Of a stretch of DNA of 9,554 nt, positions 1 through 6,844 are shown in pieces. The stretch is from positions 1-9,554 of the forward strand of contig JBFICP010000118.1 of the NCBI GenBank assembly GCA_041581935.1. Reading direction: 5' to 3'. Source of the stretch: JAABYT01 sp041581935. Its GTDB lineage: Bacteria; Pseudomonadota; Gammaproteobacteria; HK1. Positions within the stretch are counted from its first letter, which is position 1, and every line of letters starts with the position of its first letter. The translations under genes were made by a program, and so were the position numbers. The notes below the pieces were generated by a model, which saw only the letters and a list, made by a program, of their open reading frames with translations, was not told the DNA's origin and did not search any database.

Positions 1-1
1 C

Positions 2-1657
2 GAAGGCTTTCTCCAACAGGAAGACAGCAAAGCCGAGAGCAGCGCGAGCACGATTGCTAATGCCATTCAGGGTCGCGAACGCCTGACAATCGCACGAAGA
101 AACGCAGAGGAACAAATCAACCATTGTCTCGAAAAAACTTCGGTTCACAGGGTGGTTCGGGAATTTCTAATCAGCCACTGGAAGGAGCTGTTATTCATTC
201 GTCATTTTGAAGAAGGTGACAATGGCGATGGTTGGCTCGGCGCGATAGAGACCATGGATGATCTCGTCTGGAGCGTCGCACCGAAGACTCTGGACCATGA
301 CAGGAAACATCTGACCGACATCCTCCCGGCGCTATTGCGTCGTGTCAGAGACGGAATGCAACAGCTCGGGATTTCGAGCAAGGTCAGCAGCGCTTTTCTT
401 GGCGCGCTGAAAAAGCTGCATATTGCGGCAATTCGAAACCAGGATTTTATCGGCGACCCGGATGACGTCGAGGAAGTGTCCGGCGACAGCGAAGCTCGAC
501 TTGCCGACGAAATCGTGAGTGCGGATCTGGATTCCGACGGCATCGATTTCCAATGGCCGAACAAGAGCAACTACAGTGTCGAGGAGCTATCCCTGATTCA
601 ACTTGCCATCGAGAGAGCCAACGAAGCCATCTATGGTGCGGCCGAGGCCCGCCCGGAGTGCGCGGGCATGGGGACGACTCTTGTTGCGGTCCAGTTCCAT
701 GACGACCGACTCACTGCTGCCCACGTGGGTGACGCACGGCTCTACAGGCAGCGCGGTGACGTATTTCGACGATTGACGGCGGACCATTCGCTTCGCCAGC
801 AGCTCGTCAACAAAGGCATCTACACCGCCGGGGAAGTCGAAGAAAAAGTTCAAAACAATATCATCACCCGCGCGGTAGGACCGGAGGCACGCGTAGACGT
901 GGAAGTCCAGGAAATCGAAACAGAACCGGACGATCTTTACCTGCTCTGCTCCGACGGACTGACCGACATGGTCGATGACGTCGAGTTGTCCGAAATTCTT
1001 TCTGACCAGCACACGGACCTGGCAACGGCTTGTCGGATGCTGGTGGACGCGGCCAACGAGAACGGCGGCTCGGACAACATCTCAGTCGTGCTTGCGCGCG
1101 TACGGGATTCCGATGCAGCCCCTCCACGCATCGAGATGCACGGTCTGACCGACGTCGGCCGTAAACGCTCTCGAAATGAGGACCACATCGCGGTGGATTC
1201 GGAGTTCGGGGTTGCTATCGTCGCCGACGGAATGGGCGGCTGCAATGCGGGCGAAATTGCAAGTGAAATGGCGGTGAAAATCATCATAGAGGCGCTGCGC
1301 AGCGGAAGCGTGGATTCCATCGGCATCGAGACCATCGATTCTGAAATCGCCTACGAGCCGGATGAAGAGGACGAGTACACGGAGATTGTCCGAAACATGG
1401 ACGTCGGCAGCTGGGTAGAGTTCTATCATGTGGACGGAAGCACGACCCGCGCACGCCTTACCTGGACGAGCCCGGTGACCGGACGCTACCTTTTCACCGA
1501 TCGCAAAGGAATGAAGGTGGCGGACGCTACGGTGCACGGTCTTGCCGTGGAGCTGAAGCGCGGCAGCGTATCAATCATCGAGGATGTGCCGCTGTTCGAC
1601 CGTATTATCGGCACCATGAAGGAACATCTGCACGCCGACGGAATGGCGGCGCACTGA
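2..1657 (+). CDS. DUF1631 family protein with an inserted, circularly permuted PP2C phosphatase domain (5' partial)
   Basis: The reading frame is open back to base 2, and the upstream residues (GRERLTIARRNAEEQI) read as DUF1631, so the GTG at 152 is internal and the true start is outside the window. In the visible 551 residues (codon at 2-4 = 1), about 1-150 match DUF1631 (HWKELL, TMDDLVWSV, LPALLRRVRDGM). An acidic linker follows. Residues about 183-365 are the C-terminal half of a PP2C domain: GMGTT, VGDARLY, ITRAVG, CSDGLTD, GGSDN. A short linker (about 366-378) leads into the N-terminal half: GLTDVGRKRSRNED and VADGMGG. Another acidic stretch precedes the DUF1631 C-terminal part (about 461-541: SWVEFYHVDG, SPVTGRYLF, PLFDRI). 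All PP2C metal-binding Asp residues and the phosphate-binding Arg are present, so Mn/Mg-dependent phosphoprotein phosphatase activity is plausible. The cellular role of DUF1631 proteins is poorly known; no signal peptide or membrane segment is visible. The gene converges on the M16 protease gene with 18 bp between stop codons. Confidence 0.88.
   Translation, partial: EGFLQQEDSKAESSASTIANAIQGRERLTIARRNAEEQINHCLEKTSVHRVVREFLISHWKELLFIRHFEEGDNGDGWLGAIETMDDLVWSVAPKTLDHDRKHLTDILPALLRRVRDGMQQLGISSKVSSAFLGALKKLHIAAIRNQDFIGDPDDVEEVSGDSEARLADEIVSADLDSDGIDFQWPNKSNYSVEELSLIQLAIERANEAIYGAAEARPECAGMGTTLVAVQFHDDRLTAAHVGDARLYRQRGDVFRRLTADHSLRQQLVNKGIYTAGEVEEKVQNNIITRAVGPEARVDVEVQEIETEPDDLYLLCSDGLTDMVDDVELSEILSDQHTDLATACRMLVDAANENGGSDNISVVLARVRDSDAAPPRIEMHGLTDVGRKRSRNEDHIAVDSEFGVAIVADGMGGCNAGEIASEMAVKIIIEALRSGSVDSIGIETIDSEIAYEPDEEDEYTEIVRNMDVGSWVEFYHVDGSTTRARLTWTSPVTGRYLFTDRKGMKVADATVHGLAVELKRGSVSIIEDVPLFDRIIGTMKEHLHADGMAAH
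528..546 (+). repeat. Left copy of 19-bp direct repeat flanking the PP2C insert
   Basis: TGGATTCCGACGGCATCGA. It matches the right copy at 1311-1329 at 17 of 19 positions; the two mismatches are adjacent, in the middle. It encodes part of LDSDGID, at the point where the acidic DUF1631 linker gives way to the PP2C C-terminal half. Confidence 0.65.
1311..1329 (+). repeat. Right copy of 19-bp direct repeat flanking the PP2C insert
   Basis: TGGATTCCATCGGCATCGA. It encodes part of VDSIGIE, at the point where the PP2C N-terminal half returns to the acidic DUF1631 linker. It lies 783 bp (261 codons) after the left copy and in the same reading frame, as expected if recombination at this short match inserted a whole number of codons. 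Confidence 0.65.
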
Positions 1658-1675
1658 CCGGACGCTCTCGCCGCT

Positions 1676-4603
1676 TTACAGCCTGCAGATCTCCAAATCC
1701 AGTCCCGATTCGGCTTTCAGGGCCGACTCGTTACTTACCACGGCGACGCTACCTGCATTCCCTTTCAGATACTTCTCGGCGACGCGTCTCAGATCCTCGA
1801 AACCGACCTGCATCACCGCGCGGCGTACGGCACGACGATGGCTCGGCGTGCGACCGTGCTGATCGCCGAAAAAAGCGGCGACGGCTTCGCCGGCGGGTGA
1901 CTCGGGTCTATCGATATCACTCAACACACGCAGCACGGCCTCCTCGAGCTGCCGCTCAGCATGGCCGTTTTCCATGAGCCAGGCGATTGATCGATCGAAA
2001 TCTGCGAGTGTTTCGCCAAGCCTCGGATCCCTGTACGAGTAGAACCGCATGGCACCGAGTCCCGCGCTGTAGCTGGCGCCTCCCCCGTAAGCCCCGCCCT
2101 GCTCACGAATGCTTCTGTGCAAAAAACCGTTGGTGAGATACGGAGCAAGCACCATGAGCGCCGGCGCATCGACGTGTGATTCGTCGACGGTGCGATAGGC
2201 TTTGGCGCAGAAGTTGACCTGAGTGTTGACGCTCCAGGCCTGGCGCACATGGCTCTCGGCCCAATCTCCGGCAAGAGCGCCCTGCCCGCCGTTGACCGGT
2301 TGCGTGCCTTCCCACAGATCGGCGAGGGTCGCGCGCATTTCATCTGCGCGATCCGGCTCGCCGATCAGCAGAAATTGCCGGGGCGCCTCGAGGAGGGCAT
2401 CACGAATCGCATCGAATTTACTCGCGAACGCCGCCAGCGCGTTGTCATCGGCATGCGCAGCATGCAGGGCGGCATCCAGCGCCTTCAGTCGACGCAGTCC
2501 CTCGAGCCCGTCCCAGCGATGGTCGAGCATGGCCGCCGGTGACAGTCCCGCGCTCGCCGCCGACATGGCGAGTGCGTGGCCGGACTGAGTGAGCGATGCG
2601 TCGGCTTGGGCGTGAAACTGGGCGATGAGCTCTCGCAGACGCGCCCGCTCATCGAATCGCGCTCCCGTCAGTATGTCCTTGAGCAGCGACGCAAGCGCGT
2701 GCTGATTTCGCGCCAGCGCTTTTCCCCCGAGCACGAACATGCCCCGAACCCTGGTCAGGTCGTCGACATGGGATCGGTAGGAAACGCGCGCGCTCACCCC
2801 GCCGCTGACGGCTGCCTGGCGGGCCTGCATGTCAAGATAGTCGTGCGCGCCGCTCCCGACTTCAGTGACGCAGTCGCAGAAAAGTCCGAGCACGTCAACG
2901 AGCTCCGCAGAGAGCGGGGGAAGCTCAATCACGAGATGCTGATAGACCAGTCCGTTCGTGCCCTGCGCATACCACGTGAGCGGCAGCTTGCCGACCCGCT
3001 GTGAGACGCCTTCAGGGATCGGGCGATCATCTGGCACATCCTCCAGACCCACCCTGGGAAGGATCTCCGGATTCTCTTCCTGCTCCTGACGTGCCTTGAG
3101 CGCTGCCGCCTGCTCGACGATACGCGCTTTCTCTTGCTCGTCGAGGTGACGCTTTCGCTCCTCGAGCTCGCTGGCGAGTTGCGCCATGTTGCGTGCACTC
3201 AATTCTCTGTCCGGCGACATCGTGAGGCGTACGCGATGGGTGTTATCGATCAGGCGATTCCGGATCAAGCTCTTGACGAACGCGGGATCTTCGATGGACC
3301 TGCGCAGCTCCTCCAAAATCTCGTCGATATCGAGTGCCGCGACCGGATCGCCACCGTGCAGATACGCGGGCAGCACCCTCATCATGAGCTGCAGACCGTA
3401 AGGAAACCGGCCGCCGCCAACCTCGCGTTGCGCAAGCTCCACCTGATGCAGGACGGACGCCACGTGCTCACGGGGCACACCCTCGCGGGCAACGGTCTCG
3501 AGCACTTCCAACACTTGGCGCTCGATGGCATCGGCGTTTTCCGGATCGGTTCCTTCGAGTCCGCACTGAAAAGTCGCTTCCCGGGTCGAATCATCCAACC
3601 CGCAAAGTTCCGAAGGCGCACTGCCCAAGTCCGTGGTCTCCAAGAACTTCCGTAATGGCGAAGCGCTGTTGTCGAGGAGCACTCCCGAGAGCAGATGTGC
3701 CTTCAACATCTCGGAAATATCATCGCTTCTGCCGAGCAGCCAGCCGATGACGACGTGGGTTTTGCCGGCGGTGTCGTCGTCCTCGTCGAAACTGTAGCTG
3801 CCGTCGACGGTCGCCGGCTTCGAATAGCGTCGCTCATCCGGAATCTCGACAGCGCGAACCTCGGGCTCGAACTTTGACAGTACGTCGGCATCGAACTTCT
3901 CCTGGTGCTCACTCACGGAAAAGTTTCCGTACGTCATGAAAAGCGCGCTGCTCGGGTGGTAATGCTTCGCGTGAAATTCCTTGAGCTTCCGGTAGTCGAG
4001 TCGCGGGATCTCTCGGGGTTCGCCGCCACTGTTGTAGTGGTACGTGGTCGTAGGAAACAGGTGCGACTGCAGCGTTTGTGCCACTTGTGCGATGGGTGAG
4101 CTCATCGCACCTTTCATCTCGTTGTAGACGACACCGCGGATGGCAAGTGCCGAATTGGGGTCCGATGGCTTTTCGAACTCCAGTCGATGGCCCTCCTGGG
4201 CGAAATCCATCGAATCCAGCAACGGGAAGAATACTGCGTCCAGGTAAACGTCGAGCAGATTATCGAAATCTTTACGATTTTGAGTTGCAAACGGGTAAGC
4301 GGTCCAATCGCTCGCAGTAAATGCATTCATGAAGGTATTGAGAGATCGTCTCAACATCATGAAGAAAGGATCGCGTATCGGATAACGCCGGCTTCCGCAC
4401 AGCGTTACGTGCTCGAGGACGTGAGCGACGCCTGTGCTGTCCGATGGCACCGTGGGCAACGCCACCAGGAACGCGTTATTGGTGTCGTCAGACGCGATAT
4501 GTATATGGGCGGCGCCCGTAACGATATGCCGATATTGCTCGAGGGTCACGTCCAGTGACGGGATGTGCTCGGTGCGAATCAAGTCGAAAGCTGGGTGCTT
4601 CAT
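1676..4603 (-). CDS. M16C (PreP-type) zinc metalloprotease, insulinase family
   Basis: A 975-residue peptidase of the M16C branch, the family of mitochondrial/plastid presequence protease (human PITRM1). These enzymes degrade short unstructured peptides in a closed chamber. The inverted zinc motif HVLEH is at residues 61-65 (H61 and H65 bind zinc, E64 is the base), and the distal zinc ligand is probably E162 in NEMKGAM. FMNAFTASDWTAYPF (91-105) is typical of the family. A charged hinge rich in Glu/Lys/Arg (about 465-512) matches the M16C-associated linker joining the two halves. The C-terminal half keeps the substrate-binding Arg/Tyr pair (R833, Y839 in REQGGAYGGG) and FYSYRDPR. The length is normal for the family. 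No signal peptide is seen, so it should be cytosolic. The ATG has a good Shine-Dalgarno (GGAGG, 7 bases upstream) and overlaps the upstream hydrolase stop as ATGA, so translational coupling is likely. It is the last gene of the minus-strand run. Confidence 0.95.
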   Translation of the reverse strand: MKHPAFDLIRTEHIPSLDVTLEQYRHIVTGAAHIHIASDDTNNAFLVALPTVPSDSTGVAHVLEHVTLCGSRRYPIRDPFFMMLRRSLNTFMNAFTASDWTAYPFATQNRKDFDNLLDVYLDAVFFPLLDSMDFAQEGHRLEFEKPSDPNSALAIRGVVYNEMKGAMSSPIAQVAQTLQSHLFPTTTYHYNSGGEPREIPRLDYRKLKEFHAKHYHPSSALFMTYGNFSVSEHQEKFDADVLSKFEPEVRAVEIPDERRYSKPATVDGSYSFDEDDDTAGKTHVVIGWLLGRSDDISEMLKAHLLSGVLLDNSASPLRKFLETTDLGSAPSELCGLDDSTREATFQCGLEGTDPENADAIERQVLEVLETVAREGVPREHVASVLHQVELAQREVGGGRFPYGLQLMMRVLPAYLHGGDPVAALDIDEILEELRRSIEDPAFVKSLIRNRLIDNTHRVRLTMSPDRELSARNMAQLASELEERKRHLDEQEKARIVEQAAALKARQEQEENPEILPRVGLEDVPDDRPIPEGVSQRVGKLPLTWYAQGTNGLVYQHLVIELPPLSAELVDVLGLFCDCVTEVGSGAHDYLDMQARQAAVSGGVSARVSYRSHVDDLTRVRGMFVLGGKALARNQHALASLLKDILTGARFDERARLRELIAQFHAQADASLTQSGHALAMSAASAGLSPAAMLDHRWDGLEGLRRLKALDAALHAAHADDNALAAFASKFDAIRDALLEAPRQFLLIGEPDRADEMRATLADLWEGTQPVNGGQGALAGDWAESHVRQAWSVNTQVNFCAKAYRTVDESHVDAPALMVLAPYLTNGFLHRSIREQGGAYGGGASYSAGLGAMRFYSYRDPRLGETLADFDRSIAWLMENGHAERQLEEAVLRVLSDIDRPESPAGEAVAAFFGDQHGRTPSHRRAVRRAVMQVGFEDLRRVAEKYLKGNAGSVAVVSNESALKAESGLDLEICRL

Positions 4604-5154
4604 GAGTCGCCTCCGGTGTCAAACTCCGCGGCCGTCACCACTTCGGCATAGGGCACGGCGAGAGCAGCCATGAATGCCGCGTGCACGTCCCCTGCGGCGA
4701 TGGTCCTTCCTTGGAACTGCAGGTCGCGGGTCGCGCATGCATCGGATATCACCGTGCAGGTAAATCCGTGGTCGAAGGCGGCCCGGGTCGTCGCATCGAT
4801 ACACATGTGGCTCATGGCACCACAAATGACGAGCCGCTCCACGGCGTCGCCATGAAGTGCCTCTAGCAAGTTCGTTCCGCGAAAGCTGTTCGGGAAATTC
4901 TTCTGAAAAACCGATTCCCCGTGCGAGGGGGCAACGCTCGCGTGCGTCTCGACGCCTTCGGTGCCGGGTACGAAGAAGGTCGCGCCCGGGCGTACGGAGA
5001 CGTGCTGGATATGGTAAACGGGGCGCTCGCGTTCTCGGAAATCGCGGAGAATACCCGCCGCGGTGTCGGCCGCCGCGCGCATGCCCTCGAGCTCCATGCT
5101 CCCACCCGGAAAGTAGTCGTTTTGAATGTCGACGAGAACCAGGCCGATTTTCAC
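4600..5154 (-). CDS. Isochorismatase-like cysteine hydrolase
   Basis: A 184-residue alpha/beta hydrolase of the isochorismatase superfamily (nicotinamidase, ureidoacrylate and N-carbamoyl hydrolases). The catalytic triad is visible: D9 in LVLVDIQNDYF, K85 in VFQKNFPNSF, C118 in GAMSHMCIDATTR. The cis-peptide region before the Cys (ICGAMSHMC) is typical. The substrate cannot be read from sequence; nicotinamidase-like zinc ligands are not obvious, and the closest resemblance is to general 'cysteine hydrolase family' proteins. I prefer the GTG at 5154-5152 because GAGGTG at 5166-5161 sits 6 bases upstream and the product begins MKIGLVLVD. A GTG at 5163 would add three residues and has no good Shine-Dalgarno. 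The stop overlaps the start of the M16 protease gene by four bases, and the SRPBCC gene ends 36 bp upstream, so it belongs to the same transcript. Confidence 0.9.
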   Translation of the reverse strand: MKIGLVLVDIQNDYFPGGSMELEGMRAAADTAAGILRDFRERERPVYHIQHVSVRPGATFFVPGTEGVETHASVAPSHGESVFQKNFPNSFRGTNLLEALHGDAVERLVICGAMSHMCIDATTRAAFDHGFTCTVISDACATRDLQFQGRTIAAGDVHAAFMAALAVPYAEVVTAAEFDTGGDS

Positions 5155-5190
5155 CTCGCGCACCTCGCGGACAGTAACGAGAACTTCATG

Positions 5191-5724
5191 TCAGTCATTC
5201 TTTTCCACCTTTTCCTTCAGTTTTTGCAGACCCGAATCGAACATGGGCCCGACCATCCGGTCCATCATCACGCCAAAGTAACGCTTGACGATATTCATAC
5301 CCGCATCACCCGTCATCTGCCATGTGACACGGGTATTCGATCCCTGCGGGTGGTAGAGCACCGCTCCCCGGCTCTCGAACGCGCCGTCGTCGAATGAGAG
5401 GTCATAGCGAACCCCAGTCTCGGGCGCGCTATCGGTGAAGATCAGCGCGCCATTTCCGCTGTCGCCCGTCCATGACTGTTGGGCTCCGACTCCGTGGGTT
5501 TTCGCGCCGGGCTCGATGCGGATGCTCGGATCCGCGTCCTGCCACGGAGTCCATTCCGGCCAGCGTCGCAGATCGCCGACGAATACGTGAATAGCCGGCG
5601 CATCAGCGCCGATAACGATTGAGCGTTCCACACGGTAGCTGCTCGGCAACAGCAAGCCGACGCCAATGAACGTTAAAAGAAGGAGCACCGCAACCGCGGC
5701 GATTATCTTGATGAATCTACGCAT
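5191..5724 (-). CDS. SRPBCC-fold (polyketide cyclase/START-like) protein with N-terminal membrane anchor
   Basis: A 177-residue protein starting MRRFIKII. Residues 4-26 form one hydrophobic segment, an inner-membrane anchor or uncleaved signal, followed by PSSYRVERSIVI, the usual first strand of the SRPBCC fold. The phrase WPEWTPWQDADP is characteristic of the 'SRPBCC family / polyketide cyclase' group, which binds hydrophobic ligands in a deep pocket; no catalytic function can be assigned. The C-terminal helix (FDSGLQKLKEKVEK) is typical. A GTG at 5793 would lengthen the frame by 23 residues, but that extension overlaps the kinase gene and lies upstream of a strong -10 box, so ATG 5724 is preferred. 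GGA lies 5 bases before the ATG, a weak Shine-Dalgarno. It is the second gene of the minus-strand run, 22 bp after the kinase stop. Confidence 0.82.
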   Translation of the reverse strand: MRRFIKIIAAVAVLLLLTFIGVGLLLPSSYRVERSIVIGADAPAIHVFVGDLRRWPEWTPWQDADPSIRIEPGAKTHGVGAQQSWTGDSGNGALIFTDSAPETGVRYDLSFDDGAFESRGAVLYHPQGSNTRVTWQMTGDAGMNIVKRYFGVMMDRMVGPMFDSGLQKLKEKVEKND

Positions 5725-5745
5725 GCTGTCCGTAACGCCAAAAAC

Positions 5746-5775
5746 ATTATACCGAGTCCTCGATGGGATTGTTGA
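5746..5775 (-). promoter_or_regulatory. Candidate sigma70 promoter for the SRPBCC-hydrolase-protease genes
   Basis: On the minus strand, TCAACA (5775-5770, 4/6 match to TTGACA), an 18-bp spacer, then a perfect TATAAT at 5751-5746. The -10 box overlaps the TAA stop codon of the upstream kinase gene (5749-5747). A start site about 7 bases further on would leave a 5' leader of roughly 15 bases before the ATG at 5724. This could let the last three genes be expressed apart from the kinase. The -35 match is weak and no experimental support exists here. Confidence 0.45.
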
Positions 5776-6739
5776 TGTGGACTCTGGCGGCACTGTGGCT
5801 GTCGTCGAGATCGAGCACGATGTCGGCCCGGCCCGGCATCTCTGCGAGTATGTGTCGAGTGAGGCGCTCGTAGTGCATGACGAAACGATCCACCTGCTCG
5901 TCGGTCATTATTCGTGTTTCCCCGCCTTTCGTGCCGTCAGCCGACTCTGCCAGCTTGTGCTCCTGTAACCGCCGCCATTCGAATACCCGGTGCATGCCGT
6001 CGACGCGCAGCATTATCAGTACATCGATGAATGCGAAAAGCTCCTGATAGTTCCCACGCAGGCGCTCGTTCACGGTGCGACGCCAGACTCCGTCGGGATC
6101 CTCTTCACGTTCCAGACGGTTGACAGGTTCGATCAGGGCCTCGTCGCGCTGGGGCACGGCCCCTACGCACCAGCCCTCGAAGAGCAGCGTCTGCACCGGG
6201 CCACGTTGGCACACCCAGCGCTCGCGTGGAAGTCGCGTATCGATGGCTTTGTCGAACGCCGGGAGGCTGAGCGTCTCGTCCTGTGCGAGGGATTTGAGGC
6301 CGGCAATGGTGGCAAGCCCGAGCGGCACGTCATGGGTGCCGGGCACCCCCCGGGTCACGAACAGCGGATGCAGCTCGCGCGCCAGCTGCTCGCGCCGTTC
6401 CCGGGTCTCGTACAGGTCGTCGATGGAGAAACTCAGGGTCGCAGCGTGAAACGCCTCCGCAATCACCGTGGCGAGCAGGCGGCAGAACGTCGATTTGCCG
6501 GCACCCTGGGCACCGCATACCCCGACGACCTGTGTGCAGCGAGTGTCGCCACGCGCCTTCAGTAACCAGGCTGCGAGGGGCACGTAGAGGCTTCGCAGCA
6601 ACGGCGAAAGGTCGTTGTCGATGCGCATCGCCTCGCAGGCGGCGACAAATGCGGGACGGCAGCGCTCGACGAGCACCGCCCGACGCTCTTCGGTCACGAA
6701 CAGCTGTTGCGGTGGCCAGTGCAAATCAGTCGCAGCCAA
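5747..6739 (-). CDS. P-loop kinase of the COG4240 / D-glycerate 3-kinase-like family
   Basis: A 330-residue ATP-dependent small-molecule kinase. The Walker A motif GAQGAGKST is at residues 76-84. SIDDLY (105-110) is the usual acidic segment after the next strand. RGVPGTHD (130-137), PAFDKA (160-165) and FEGWCVG (187-193) are shared with the plant D-glycerate 3-kinase and phosphoribulokinase/uridine-kinase-like group. The best guess at substrate is glycerate or a related sugar acid, but the bacterial members are mostly uncharacterised. The start is TTG at 6739: an in-frame TAG stands four codons upstream, so the gene cannot begin earlier, and AGG (6750-6748) lies 8 bases before the TTG. Later starts (GTG, or Met38) would shorten the N-terminal helix. 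It heads the minus-strand run and is divergent from the Sel1-SPOR gene. Its start region is wrapped in a perfect inverted repeat, listed separately. Confidence 0.85.
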   Translation of the reverse strand: MAATDLHWPPQQLFVTEERRAVLVERCRPAFVAACEAMRIDNDLSPLLRSLYVPLAAWLLKARGDTRCTQVVGVCGAQGAGKSTFCRLLATVIAEAFHAATLSFSIDDLYETRERREQLARELHPLFVTRGVPGTHDVPLGLATIAGLKSLAQDETLSLPAFDKAIDTRLPRERWVCQRGPVQTLLFEGWCVGAVPQRDEALIEPVNRLEREEDPDGVWRRTVNERLRGNYQELFAFIDVLIMLRVDGMHRVFEWRRLQEHKLAESADGTKGGETRIMTDEQVDRFVMHYERLTRHILAEMPGRADIVLDLDDSHSAARVHINNPIEDSV

Positions 6740-6769
6740 TCCCGATACCTACCATCATCGCTGCGACTG
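6727..6769 (-). promoter_or_regulatory. Perfect 10-bp inverted repeat enclosing the kinase translation start
   Basis: CAGTCGCAGC at 6727-6736 and its exact reverse complement GCTGCGACTG at 6760-6769 are separated by 23 bases (6737-6759). In the kinase mRNA the loop contains the GGTAGG Shine-Dalgarno-like sequence and ends with the TTG start codon. The 3' arm is made of codons 2-5 and the 5' arm lies in the leader. It could be an RNA hairpin controlling translation, or a DNA operator in the divergent region. There is no T-run, so it is not a terminator. Confidence 0.5.
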
Positions 6770-6844
6770 GCGATTGACTTGTTCGCCACCTACGCTTGGC
6801 TTAGGCTCTGTGACCGCTCGGCCAACGAACGGCAGGAGGCGCAT
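6740..6844. other. Divergent intergenic region (kinase / Sel1-SPOR)
   Basis: This 105-bp region must hold the control signals for the kinase gene (leftward) and the Sel1-SPOR gene (rightward). It contains one arm of the 10-bp inverted repeat. TTGACT at 6774-6779 is a good -35 match for the rightward gene, but no acceptable -10 lies 16-18 bp after it, so I do not call a promoter. Confidence 0.4.
6835..6839 (+). promoter_or_regulatory. Ribosome binding site that selects GTG 6845
   Basis: GGAGG ends 5 bases before the GTG at 6845. The next candidate start, ATG 6860, is preceded only by a weaker GAGAG. An ATG at 6843 is followed at once by TGA and is not usable. Confidence 0.6.

Larger units (their letters stand above)
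528..1329 (+). other. Permuted PP2C domain insert within the DUF1631 gene
   Basis: This stretch carries the whole phosphatase module, bounded by the two copies of a short direct repeat. Motif positions in order: GMGTT at 665-679, SDGLTD at 950-967, GGSDN at 1064-1078, RNED at 1172-1183, DGMGG at 1226-1240. In ordinary PP2C enzymes RNED and DGMGG come first and GGSDN last. Moving 1115-1320 in front of 538-1110 restores a standard bacterial PP2C of about 260 residues with nothing missing. The split lies in the loop between the helix after DGMGG (AGEIASEMAVKIIIEAL) and the helix before GMGTT (IQLAIERANEAIY). The old C and N termini are joined by about 13 residues, short enough to be compatible with neighbouring termini in the fold; that last point is inference. 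Confidence 0.82.

Noticed and set aside
152..154. GTG at 152 as the start of the DUF1631/PP2C gene
   Set aside because: The same frame is open to base 2 and encodes DUF1631-like residues; the GTG is an internal Val codon.
1646..1674. GCGGCG / CGCCGC hairpin between the convergent DUF1631 and M16 genes as a terminator
   Set aside because: The stem is six base pairs with a 17-base loop, and only three T follow on the plus strand and none on the minus; too weak to call.
5154..5163. GTG 5163 as the hydrolase start
   Set aside because: This GTG is itself part of the GAGGTG that serves as Shine-Dalgarno for GTG 5154, and the extra three residues are not typical of the family.
5191..5793. Longer SRPBCC start at GTG 5793
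   Set aside because: It would overlap the kinase gene and start upstream of the best -10 box; the MRRFIKII start gives a normal N-terminal membrane segment.
5990..6565. 191-codon plus-strand frame opposite the kinase gene
   Set aside because: It is antisense to conserved kinase motifs, including the Walker A region, and shows no domain of its own.
6774..6779. TTGACT as the -35 of a promoter for the Sel1-SPOR gene
   Set aside because: The only -10-like hexamer downstream (TAGGCT at 6802) is 22 bp away and matches poorly.
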